Of a DNA stretch of 64,000 nt, positions 1 through 7,130 are shown one piece after another. The stretch is from an uncultured Clostridia bacterium (GTDB taxonomy: Bacteria; Bacillota; Clostridia; TANB77; CAG-465). Location of the stretch: assembly GCA_944383015.1 (NCBI GenBank), contig CALWOC010000003.1, positions 58,670 to 122,669 on the forward strand, given 5' to 3'. Within the stretch, counting starts at the first letter, position 1; every line of letters starts with the position of its first letter. The notes beneath the pieces were generated by a model, which was not told the origin of the DNA, searched no databases, and saw only the letters and a program-made list of their open reading frames with translations. Position numbers and translations under genes: made by a program.

Positions 1-1031
1 ACAGGAGTTGTCTCCTCTGAAGTATTGTCGTCACTTGGCTTAGTTGTCTCGTCCTCCTTGTTGTTATCTTCTTCCGGTTTTTGTGTTGGAGTATTTGCTT
101 CTTCTTTATTACCATCATCTGGCTTTTCAGAAGGTTTTACATCCTCGTCGTCATCTTTGCCTTCTTCTGGCTTTTGAGTAGTTTCTGTTTTATCTGAATC
201 TTCCTCCTCTTTACCATCAGTTGGCTTTGTTTGCTCAAACATATCATCAAGTTCAGTGTCATCAGACTCTTCTGCATCTTCTTTAAGTTGATCTTCATCA
301 GGTAATGGTGCTGGTGGAGTTTTATCTTCACCTTCGTTGATTGAGTCTTGAGCATTGTCTTTATCAATGTCAACTTGTGGAGCGTCATTTGGCTCTTCTT
401 CTTGTGGTCTATTATCTACAACACCTGTAATTCCATCTTCAAGATCAACCTTGTCTTTACCATTATTCACCTCGTTTTGTATTTCTTCATTTTGTTCATT
501 TCTATTATCGTCTGAGCTTTGAATATGGTTTTTATCACCAGCAGTTGATGTTGCATTACCAACATTCACATTTGAACCGTTAGAGTTTCCTCCTACGTTT
601 GAGTAATTAGGAGTTAATTTTTCTGATGGATCAAAGTTTGATCCCCCGCGATAGCCTCCGCTACCAGAATTTGAATTTGAGCTTTCTTGCTGCTCAGCAG
701 AATCTGTCTCGTCTTGTGTTTGTTCATCATCAGTTTGTTCATCAACAATAACTGTTGGTTGCTCAACTGGTGCTGGTTCTTCGTCCTTAAATCTTAAGAA
801 CATAAATGATAGTAATATTGCTAGTATTATCATTATAACTATAGGAACTTTCGCCCTCTTGTTCACTTCTTTGTGAAACAATCTCGTTACAAGATAAGGA
901 ACTGCAATTAAAGCTGCAATTAATACTATCCAGTTATGTGTAATTGCCCAAAGGGCTATTACAATAATTGATGTCACAGCACAAGATCCGTAAACAGACT
1001 TAGTAGAGAAAATTTGATTATTCTTCTCCAT
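1..1031 (-). CDS. Membrane-anchored acidic low-complexity protein, 3' end cut by the window
   Basis: I do not recognise a family. The frame stays open to the left edge, so the C-terminus is missing; about 343 codons are visible. The N-terminus has about three hydrophobic segments in the first 75 residues (one starting near CAVTSIIVIALWAI, one ending in LSFMFLRF). After that comes a very acidic tail rich in E, D, N, P, K and T with imperfect repeats such as TQKPEE and KPSEKPDD, typical of an extended wall-spanning or extracellular stalk. An in-frame ATG lies at 1040, but AGAAAGG directly abuts it. The ATG at 1031 sits 9 bases after that SD and is the better start. Its own promoter lies at 1181-1209. 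Confidence 0.75.
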   Translation of the reverse strand, partial: MEKNNQIFSTKSVYGSCAVTSIIVIALWAITHNWIVLIAALIAVPYLVTRLFHKEVNKRAKVPIVIMIILAILLSFMFLRFKDEEPAPVEQPTVIVDEQTDDEQTQDETDSAEQQESSNSNSGSGGYRGGSNFDPSEKLTPNYSNVGGNSNGSNVNVGNATSTAGDKNHIQSSDDNRNEQNEEIQNEVNNGKDKVDLEDGITGVVDNRPQEEEPNDAPQVDIDKDNAQDSINEGEDKTPPAPLPDEDQLKEDAEESDDTELDDMFEQTKPTDGKEEEDSDKTETTQKPEEGKDDDEDVKPSEKPDDGNKEEANTPTQKPEEDNNKEDETTKPSDDNTSEETTP

Positions 1032-1180
1032 GGCAATCATCCTTTCTAAAAATTTTTAATAAACGTATCAGAAAACGGACATTCACTTTGCTTTAATTTA
1101 CGTAAACTTACCTCCTCATAATTATTAGAATTACTGCATTTGCAAATTTGCTTTTGCCTCATTTTTTAAGATACATAATA

Positions 1181-1209
1181 ATTATAGCACACCGCACCAA
1201 GTAATGCAA
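1181..1209 (-). promoter_or_regulatory. Sigma-A type promoter for the acidic membrane protein
   Basis: On the minus strand TTGCAT (1204-1209) is followed by a 17-base spacer and TATAAT (1181-1186). It leaves a leader of about 140 bases before the start at 1031. The leader holds an SD-like AGGAGG (minus strand, 1111-1116) with no start codon at a usable distance. Confidence 0.7.
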
Positions 1210-1258
1210 TATTTTTTTTATATTTTTGTAAATATTATGTAATGTTATGCTTAAAAAT

Positions 1259-1290
1259 AAACTATAAAGCTATATTTTGCTTTATAGTTT
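1259..1290 (-). terminator. Intrinsic terminator after the histidine-kinase-like gene
   Basis: A 12-bp stem (AAACTATAAAGC paired with GCTTTATAGTTT) with an 8-base loop is followed on the minus strand by a T-rich stretch. The stem base touches the stop codon of the upstream gene. Confidence 0.75.
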
Positions 1291-2233
1291 ACTTAATTTT
1301 TTTTATAATTAAACCAATTTGTTTTTCTGTGATTTTAGGTTTTACATTTTTTATATATATAATAAACTTTTTAATTTTTTCTATAAATTGCTTATCTAAA
1401 ATTCTTTCTGACATCTCAATAGTAAAATACCAGCTACTCTCATCTTCATAAATTAATAGCTTAATATTTTTTTGCTTTTCATCAATTAATAATTTTATTA
1501 CTCTACAAATAACAAAAATGACATCATTTAAAGGTCCGCAAATATAAGATCCTACTTTTATTTTTTCTTCAACAACAAGCTTTACTTGATTTATTTTTAA
1601 ATATTCATCTAATATTTCATTAATAATCTGTTTTATTTGACTACAATGCATTATAGATTCATTTGAAAGAGTTGTAGCATTAGATATTAGCTCTAAAAGC
1701 ATATTTGAATTTTCAAGTGCATTAACATTTTTTCCATATAAACTATCTAATATTTCCCTTTTTTGCCTGTCTTCTTTTAAATCTTCACTAAGTAATTTTA
1801 TAACATCTTGACTTGCGCCTAATACTAACAGGTTTGATTGAATTTTATGAGATATACTTTCTACTAAATTTCCTACAATTTCTAGTTTATATTTTTGAAA
1901 ATCAATTTTTTGCTCATTATCTATAATCTTTAAAGTATATACTATCTCTGTCATTAATGCTTCAAAATTTGTATTATGATTATTAAATATAATTAATTTT
2001 GTATAGTTACTATAACTTTTTATATTCTCTAACTCATTAAAGCTATCAAATAAATATACAAGTATTTTTATTCTTCCTTTAGTTAAATCTATTAATAACT
2101 TATCTATATTCTCATATTCCTCTACTTTAAAATCATTTTTTTCTACCTCATCTACTACTTTTTTTAATATATTTTTATGCTTAGAATAAATAGTTATCTT
2201 TATATTTTTCTTTACATCTTCATATATTATCAT
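1289..2233 (-). CDS. Histidine-kinase-like protein with degenerate catalytic domain
   Basis: This 314-aa protein has no signal peptide or membrane segment. Residues about 10-105 look like an alternating alpha/beta domain resembling a receiver fold, without an obvious phospho-acceptor pattern. Around residues 118-150, VESISHKIQSNLLVLGAS resembles the H-box of a two-component kinase DHp helix (His129). The region that should hold the ATPase N and G boxes has no recognisable NxxxNA or GxGxG motif. It may be a pseudokinase, or a two-helix phosphotransfer or scaffold protein. No response regulator gene is adjacent. The start is supported by AGGAGAG seven bases upstream, and it ends in a strong terminator. 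The family assignment rests on the H-box likeness only. Confidence 0.5.
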   Translation of the reverse strand: MIIYEDVKKNIKITIYSKHKNILKKVVDEVEKNDFKVEEYENIDKLLIDLTKGRIKILVYLFDSFNELENIKSYSNYTKLIIFNNHNTNFEALMTEIVYTLKIIDNEQKIDFQKYKLEIVGNLVESISHKIQSNLLVLGASQDVIKLLSEDLKEDRQKREILDSLYGKNVNALENSNMLLELISNATTLSNESIMHCSQIKQIINEILDEYLKINQVKLVVEEKIKVGSYICGPLNDVIFVICRVIKLLIDEKQKNIKLLIYEDESSWYFTIEMSERILDKQFIEKIKKFIIYIKNVKPKITEKQIGLIIKKIK

Positions 2234-2277
2234 ATAAACTCTCCTATATTTTGATTATATATGAAAAGAAAAAAATA

Positions 2278-2309
2278 ATAAAGTATAATTTTAAAAAATT
2301 ATACTTTAT
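2278..2309 (-). terminator. Terminator after the GH25 lysozyme gene
   Basis: A long AT stem (AAGTATAATTTT paired with AAAATTATACTT) is followed on the minus strand by a run of T just past the lysozyme stop codon. Confidence 0.75.
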
Positions 2310-2318
2310 TATATTAAT

Positions 2319-3941
2319 TTATTTACCATACTTATATACATCAAGTATAAGAGCAGCGTCATTTGCATTTATTACGCCATCTTCATTCATATCTCCAATT
2401 TGCATATCTTCATCTTTAGCATTACCATATTTATATAAATCTAGTGCAACTGCTGCATCGTTTGCATTTACTGCCCCATTTCTATCTAAATCACCAAGAA
2501 TAATTCCAAAATGCACATTTACATTACAAACAGCTTGTACTTTAGAATCAGATTTTAATGTACAAATGATATTACATTTACCATTTCCAACAGGTATAAC
2601 TTTTCCGTAACTGTCTACAGTTGCAACTTCTGTATTATCTGATGTAAAAATGAATTCTTCTCCTTCTAATATTGCCGTCTGTGGCTCATAGCTTTTAATC
2701 TCTAATGTTTTTGGTGTATCATTAATAAATTCTAAATCATTATAATTTAGAGCAATGCTAGTTATTCTTATTTTGCTATAACTAACATTAAGCTTTGTAT
2801 CATTATTAAAAATAGAATCCTCATTTATAATATTACCTAAATTATCTATTATTCCATTATATGCATATCCCTCTTTTGTATATTCAGGAATATAATCTAT
2901 ATTACCACCTTTATCTGCTCCAATAGTGTCAATAACTTGTCCATTATCTATGATTTCTATTTTAACTCTATCTTTCATATACATTACATCCATATCAACA
3001 TGACCTTGGTCATTATTTGCTCCATCTACAGAGCCTTCAAATGTATATTGCCAAATAAAAGGTGTAGTATTAGTATCTGCTATAGTTATTTTTTCACTAA
3101 AATCCGGATCATCTTTTGGTGAAGCATACCAATAATTATATGCTAAAGCATTTAATTTTTCTAAATCTAAATAATTCATGTAAAAATTTCTATTTGAATA
3201 TATAATAGGAGTATATCCAGCATTATATATCTCTGTACAAAATGCAATTGCTATTTCTGTAACTTTTTTCATTCCTAACTCTTCAAGTGCTGTCCCCTCT
3301 ATATCATATGCAATTGGCAAAGTCATATTTTCTTTATAATCTTTTCCATATTCATTTATTGCTGTTAAAACATATTTTGCTTCAAGTTTTGCTTCTTCTG
3401 GAGTTTTTGCTAAGCAAAAGTGATATATTCCAAAAGAAAGATTACTCTCACTTGCACCTTTTATATTATTTAAAAATTGCTTATCAAATTGAAAGTCATA
3501 TTCTTCATCTTTATCTACAGCTTCATCATACCACCCAACAGTAGACCTAATCATTGCAAAATCTATTCCTTGCTCTTTTACCTTATCCCACTCAACATTA
3601 CCATTAAATGATGAGACATCAATACCTACATAATATCCAGATGAAAATGTACAAGTATCACTTAATGCTCCATCTGTTACAGTAACTTTAAATTCTCCAA
3701 GTCTTTTAGTAAATATAACTCCATCTTCTGATATATCTGCTATATTGTCATTTGATATTTCATACTTTAAATTATCTTTGTTATCTGTTTTCAATATATT
3801 AGTAATATCAAACTTTTCATATATTTTTAGTGATTTTCTACTAGTAGAAAAAGAAGTTGTAGCATTTACGCTCTCTTTTACTCCAAAACATATACTTATT
3901 GCAAACATAAATATAAATAATTTTATTAATTTCTTTTTCAT
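2319..3941 (-). CDS. Secreted GH25 lysozyme with Ig-like flanks and C-terminal dockerin
   Basis: 540 aa. The start is the ATG at 3941 because AGGAG lies seven bases upstream and a signal peptide follows (MKKKLIKLFIFMFAISICFG). A longer in-frame start at 4043 would run into uppP and is rejected. Residues about 27-100 look like a Big_2 Ig-like domain. Residues about 103-330 are a glycoside hydrolase 25 (muramidase) domain, with YVGIDVSSFNG and the catalytic pair Asp213/Glu215 in YDIEG. Another Big-type region follows. The last 60 residues hold two calcium-loop repeats, GDLDRNGAVNANDAA and GDMNEDGVINANDAA, each followed by an LDxYKYG helix, which is a type I dockerin. It should cleave peptidoglycan outside the cell, and the dockerin implies docking onto a cohesin protein. 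Confidence 0.9.
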   Translation of the reverse strand: MKKKLIKLFIFMFAISICFGVKESVNATTSFSTSRKSLKIYEKFDITNILKTDNKDNLKYEISNDNIADISEDGVIFTKRLGEFKVTVTDGALSDTCTFSSGYYVGIDVSSFNGNVEWDKVKEQGIDFAMIRSTVGWYDEAVDKDEEYDFQFDKQFLNNIKGASESNLSFGIYHFCLAKTPEEAKLEAKYVLTAINEYGKDYKENMTLPIAYDIEGTALEELGMKKVTEIAIAFCTEIYNAGYTPIIYSNRNFYMNYLDLEKLNALAYNYWYASPKDDPDFSEKITIADTNTTPFIWQYTFEGSVDGANNDQGHVDMDVMYMKDRVKIEIIDNGQVIDTIGADKGGNIDYIPEYTKEGYAYNGIIDNLGNIINEDSIFNNDTKLNVSYSKIRITSIALNYNDLEFINDTPKTLEIKSYEPQTAILEGEEFIFTSDNTEVATVDSYGKVIPVGNGKCNIICTLKSDSKVQAVCNVNVHFGIILGDLDRNGAVNANDAAVALDLYKYGNAKDEDMQIGDMNEDGVINANDAALILDVYKYGK

Positions 3942-3964
3942 AATTTCACTCCTAAAATTGTAAT

Positions 3965-4010
3965 AAAAGACTAAATTAGTTATAAAATATATAACTAAAT
4001 TTAGTCTTTT
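3965..4010 (-). terminator. Terminator after uppP
   Basis: A long hairpin (AAAGACTAAATTTAGTTAT-type stem with one bulge and a 7-base loop) lies directly downstream of the uppP stop, between uppP and the lysozyme gene. Confidence 0.7.
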
Positions 4011-4015
4011 AATTT

Positions 4016-4873
4016 CTAAGCTAATATACCTGTAAACATACAAGCAAGTACTATTAGTCCTAATATAATTCTATATATTCCAAATACTTGGAAATCATTT
4101 TTCTTAATATAGTTCATTAAAAACTTAATTGCAATAATTGAAACTATAAACGCTGTTATAAGTCCAACAATTAATGCTACCCATTCAAATGTTGCCATTG
4201 CAACTCCAAGTTTTATAAACTTTAACATTTTATATAGACTTGCTCCAATCATAACTGGAATTGCTAAGAAAAATGTAAATTCTGCAGCAACACTTCTAGA
4301 AACTCCAATTAATATACCTCCAAGAATTGTTGCACCAGATCTTGAAGTTCCTGGTATTAAAGCAAGAATTTGAAAAGCTCCAATTATAACTGCATCTTTA
4401 ATACTAAGAGATTTTAAATCTTTTACTCTTGCTTCTTTTCCTTTATTTCTTCTTTCTACAATAATAAATAAAATACCATAGATTATTAACATTAAAGAAA
4501 CTGTTATAGCATTATATAAATATGTATCTAGTAGCTCATCAAAAAGTAGGCCTATAATTCCTGCAGGAACACAAGCTATTAGAACTTTTCCCCATAGAAT
4601 CCATGTATCTTTATTAGAAGTAATCTTATTTTTTCCATCTATTTTCTTAAATTCAAATGGAAATAGCTTTTTAAAATATAAAAATACTACTGCCATAATT
4701 GCGCCAAGCTGTATCACAACTAAAAAGAATTCTTTAAATTCTTCTGACATAGCTAGTTTTATAAATTCATCAACTAAAATCATGTGTCCGGTACTACTGA
4801 TTGGTAGCCATTCAGTAATACCTTCAACAATTCCTAAAAAAATAACTTTAAGTATCTCAATAAAATCTATCAT
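4016..4873 (-). CDS. uppP: Undecaprenyl-diphosphatase (BacA/UppP)
   Basis: 285 aa, the usual family length, almost entirely membrane helices. It carries both family signatures: EGITEWLPISSTGH (residues 17-30, with Glu17, Glu21 and His30) and PGTSRSGATI (from residue 174, with the catalytic Arg). It dephosphorylates undecaprenyl pyrophosphate to recycle the lipid carrier used for peptidoglycan and teichoic or glycan assembly. Elevated expression is known to give bacitracin tolerance. It is the last gene of a three-gene run with the phosphodiester glycosidase and the propeller-like protein (gaps of 24 and 11 bases). It ends at a clear terminator. Confidence 0.95.
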   Translation of the reverse strand: MIDFIEILKVIFLGIVEGITEWLPISSTGHMILVDEFIKLAMSEEFKEFFLVVIQLGAIMAVVFLYFKKLFPFEFKKIDGKNKITSNKDTWILWGKVLIACVPAGIIGLLFDELLDTYLYNAITVSLMLIIYGILFIIVERRNKGKEARVKDLKSLSIKDAVIIGAFQILALIPGTSRSGATILGGILIGVSRSVAAEFTFFLAIPVMIGASLYKMLKFIKLGVAMATFEWVALIVGLITAFIVSIIAIKFLMNYIKKNDFQVFGIYRIILGLIVLACMFTGILA

Positions 4874-4884
4874 TTTAATCTCCT

Positions 4885-5943
4885 TTAATTGTCAAGTAAC
4901 TGTGTTGTTACAATTTTATTGTTTGATGTTCTTAAATATACAACATCATCTTTTATAGCTTCAAAAGTAACATATTTAGACAATTTTGCCACTCTTTTAT
5001 ATGGATTATCTCCTGTTATATTCAAAATATATGTTGGATATATTAAATATACATCACCATATTCATTATATGTTGCAACTATATCTGTATCACTTAAATA
5101 TATTGTATCAATAATTTGTGAGTTTTCTACAACATACACTTTATCATTTTTAGTTGTATCTAACAAATATAGTTTTTCATCATCATCTGAACTTTCTAAA
5201 TTTGCATTTATTCCAATAAGGTCAACATCAGCATAACCAACTAAATAATTAATTGTTGCACCTGATGTATAAACACCACCATCAGTATCTCCATAATATA
5301 ATCTATCAATATGCTGTAGCATTTTTATTGTACTTAATACAGTTCCACTTTTTACCCTAGACATAGAATTAAATAAATCTATTTTATATACAGTGTTATT
5401 TGTTGTCATACCTGTTTTAGTCTCTATATTTATATAAATAACACTAAGAAGTGGTGACATTGTAATATCTTTTACTCTAGAGAAGTTTGTAACATCTATA
5501 TCGTTATATTCTGTTACTTTCTCTGTATTTATCTCAAATGTCTTCATTGTTAATGTTGTATATGCACCAGTTGTATCTTCAACAAAATACATTAAAGAAT
5601 TTTTATCATATTGCATATAAAAATAACAAATTGGATTATCTTCAGTTACAACTGCATGCTCAGATCCGTCTTCTATTAAATTTATATGAATACTACCATC
5701 TTCTAAATATGCATAATACTTATTATTATATGAAAATTGTAATTGTGTAGCATTTTCTGGTATAGTTAGAAGTTCTTCACTTTTTAACTCAGTTTCAGTG
5801 CTTGTTCTATAAGTTTCTGCTGTTACATAACTTGATTGAGAAACTTTATATAAATACCCATCAACAAACTTTAAAGTTCCAAAAGTAAATATAGTTCCAA
5901 CTAGTATGCAAACAAATAATTTTACTAAAAATTTCTTCATCAT
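4885..5943 (-). CDS. Exported protein with propeller-like repeats, function unknown
   Basis: 352 aa. An N-terminal hydrophobic segment (residues about 5-25, KLFVCILVGTIFTFGTLKF) acts as signal or anchor. The rest is beta-rich with recurring blocks of the kind YYAYLEDGSIHI, VYKIDLFN, KLYLLDTTKND and VYLIYPTYIL, which suggests a WD40-like or YncE-like propeller. No catalytic motif is seen. Two adjacent ATG codons (5943 and 5940) follow GGAG and either could start. It sits between a phosphodiester glycosidase and uppP in one transcript, so an envelope role is likely. Confidence 0.6.
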   Translation of the reverse strand: MMKKFLVKLFVCILVGTIFTFGTLKFVDGYLYKVSQSSYVTAETYRTSTETELKSEELLTIPENATQLQFSYNNKYYAYLEDGSIHINLIEDGSEHAVVTEDNPICYFYMQYDKNSLMYFVEDTTGAYTTLTMKTFEINTEKVTEYNDIDVTNFSRVKDITMSPLLSVIYINIETKTGMTTNNTVYKIDLFNSMSRVKSGTVLSTIKMLQHIDRLYYGDTDGGVYTSGATINYLVGYADVDLIGINANLESSDDDEKLYLLDTTKNDKVYVVENSQIIDTIYLSDTDIVATYNEYGDVYLIYPTYILNITGDNPYKRVAKLSKYVTFEAIKDDVVYLRTSNNKIVTTQLLDN

Positions 5944-5967
5944 TCTACTCCTTTAAACTATGTATAA

Positions 5968-6945
5968 CTACTTAACAATAAATGCTGTAGGAACATAACG
6001 TTCGCCTGCAAAGTCGCTAGGACTATTAACAAGTTCTTCATCAAATACCATTGTTGTGGATGCCCCTCCATCTAAGTTAAACGCATTATATGCTCCATAA
6101 TTTAATAATATATCTTGTGCATTTTTTAGAGTTGCTCCTAAAGTATCTGTTTGTCTTCCATCAATAACTAAAAACAATACAGTTCCATCTTGTCTTTGAC
6201 CAATACATGTACGTGGATTAACTCCCCAACCTGTACCACTACTTATTCTTGGTTGACCATTTACAATTAAAACAGGTCCAAATGAAATTGCACATCTTAA
6301 ATTTAATTGATCAATTTCAGATTTTGTAATATTATCTGAAACATATAATTTATTATCTTGTGTAAAACCACACATACTTACGCTCTGACCATAATCAAAT
6401 TCGTTATCAAAATATTCTCCGTTTACCATCAAAAGTCCTGTAGGCATAGCGCCTGTTCCATATGTATCATTTGCAAGACCTCCTGCATTAATTCCACCAA
6501 CAGCATCATATGCTTCAACAATCTGAGATGTTGTTGAACCTACAGTTGGAACATTTGGTCCTACTACTAAGTCTACACGTGATGGATCATCTATAATCAT
6601 TAAATATGCTTTAAAAGTATCAGTGCTAACATTTACTACCTCTATACCCTCTGTACCTTTTTGGTTTTTAGATTCAGATGTTTCTACATCTTCTAGACTC
6701 TGTTCTTCTGTTTGATTTATTCTTCTATTTGCTGCAAGAATTTCTTCTATCTTTTCATCGGATAAAAACCAAGTAGCAAAGTATTGATGAGTCATTGTTG
6801 TCATGGATGTTGTAACAATCATATCTCTTGTTGTAGTAAACATCTCTGTATAATAAATTAAATAAATACCTAGACCTAAAATATATACTAATTCAAAAAC
6901 TAAAACTCCTAATACTTTACCAAGTTTTTTTAAGAATTTCTTCAT
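5968..6945 (-). CDS. Phosphodiester glycosidase (NAGPA) family exported protein
   Basis: 325 aa. One N-terminal membrane segment (about residues 10-32) is followed by a linker rich in E and S. The catalytic-like domain occupies about residues 105-325. Hallmarks are GGINAGG, a conserved GEYFDNEF block, GVNPRTCIGQRQDGTVLFLVIDGRQ and NLDGGASTTM near residue 295. These match the phosphodiester alpha-N-acetylglucosaminidase domain found in exopolysaccharide proteins of Firmicutes. It probably acts outside the membrane on sugar-phosphodiester linkages of a surface glycan; the substrate is unknown. It leads the operon with the propeller-like protein and uppP, from a promoter at 7003-7031. Confidence 0.8.
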   Translation of the reverse strand: MKKFLKKLGKVLGVLVFELVYILGLGIYLIYYTEMFTTTRDMIVTTSMTTMTHQYFATWFLSDEKIEEILAANRRINQTEEQSLEDVETSESKNQKGTEGIEVVNVSTDTFKAYLMIIDDPSRVDLVVGPNVPTVGSTTSQIVEAYDAVGGINAGGLANDTYGTGAMPTGLLMVNGEYFDNEFDYGQSVSMCGFTQDNKLYVSDNITKSEIDQLNLRCAISFGPVLIVNGQPRISSGTGWGVNPRTCIGQRQDGTVLFLVIDGRQTDTLGATLKNAQDILLNYGAYNAFNLDGGASTTMVFDEELVNSPSDFAGERYVPTAFIVK

Positions 6946-7002
6946 CTCTTTCCCTCTCTTTTCAATATCAAATATCTAAATATTTTGACTTATACATTTT
7001 AT

Positions 7003-7031
7003 ATTCTACCAAATAATATATTTTTTTGCAA
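7003..7031 (-). promoter_or_regulatory. Promoter of the glycosidase-uppP operon
   Basis: Minus strand TTGCAA (7026-7031), 17-base spacer, TAGAAT (7003-7008), about 57 bases upstream of the start at 6945. Confidence 0.65.
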
Positions 7032-7084
7032 CTTATATATAGTTTTTTCACTAAAAGTTCACATAAATTGATAAATAAGGAAAA

Positions 7085-7125
7085 AGTAGCAGTATTATTT
7101 ACATAATTTTTATAATACTGCTACT
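7085..7125 (-). terminator. Terminator after the class A PBP gene
   Basis: A 14-bp perfect stem (AGTAGCAGTATTAT with its complement), 13-base loop, then TTTT on the minus strand, six bases beyond the PBP stop. Confidence 0.85.
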
Positions 7126-7130
7126 AATCT

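Noticed and set aside
137..388. Minus-strand 83-residue open frame rich in Lys and Met
   Set aside because: It lies in another frame of the truncated acidic protein gene (1-1031), has no SD, and its composition is a shadow of the E/D/K repeat codons.
1041..1180. Possible riboswitch (for example cyclic-di-GMP) in the leader
   Set aside because: The leader has short palindromes but none of the conserved core bases of a riboswitch class I know; kept only as an orphan-SD observation.
2251..2610. Plus-strand 119-residue frame antisense to the dockerin region
   Set aside because: It is read opposite a clear dockerin coding sequence, with no SD and no plausible fold.
3942..4043. 34-codon N-terminal extension of the lysozyme
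   Set aside because: It would span the uppP terminator and overlap uppP; the SD and signal peptide fit the ATG at 3941.
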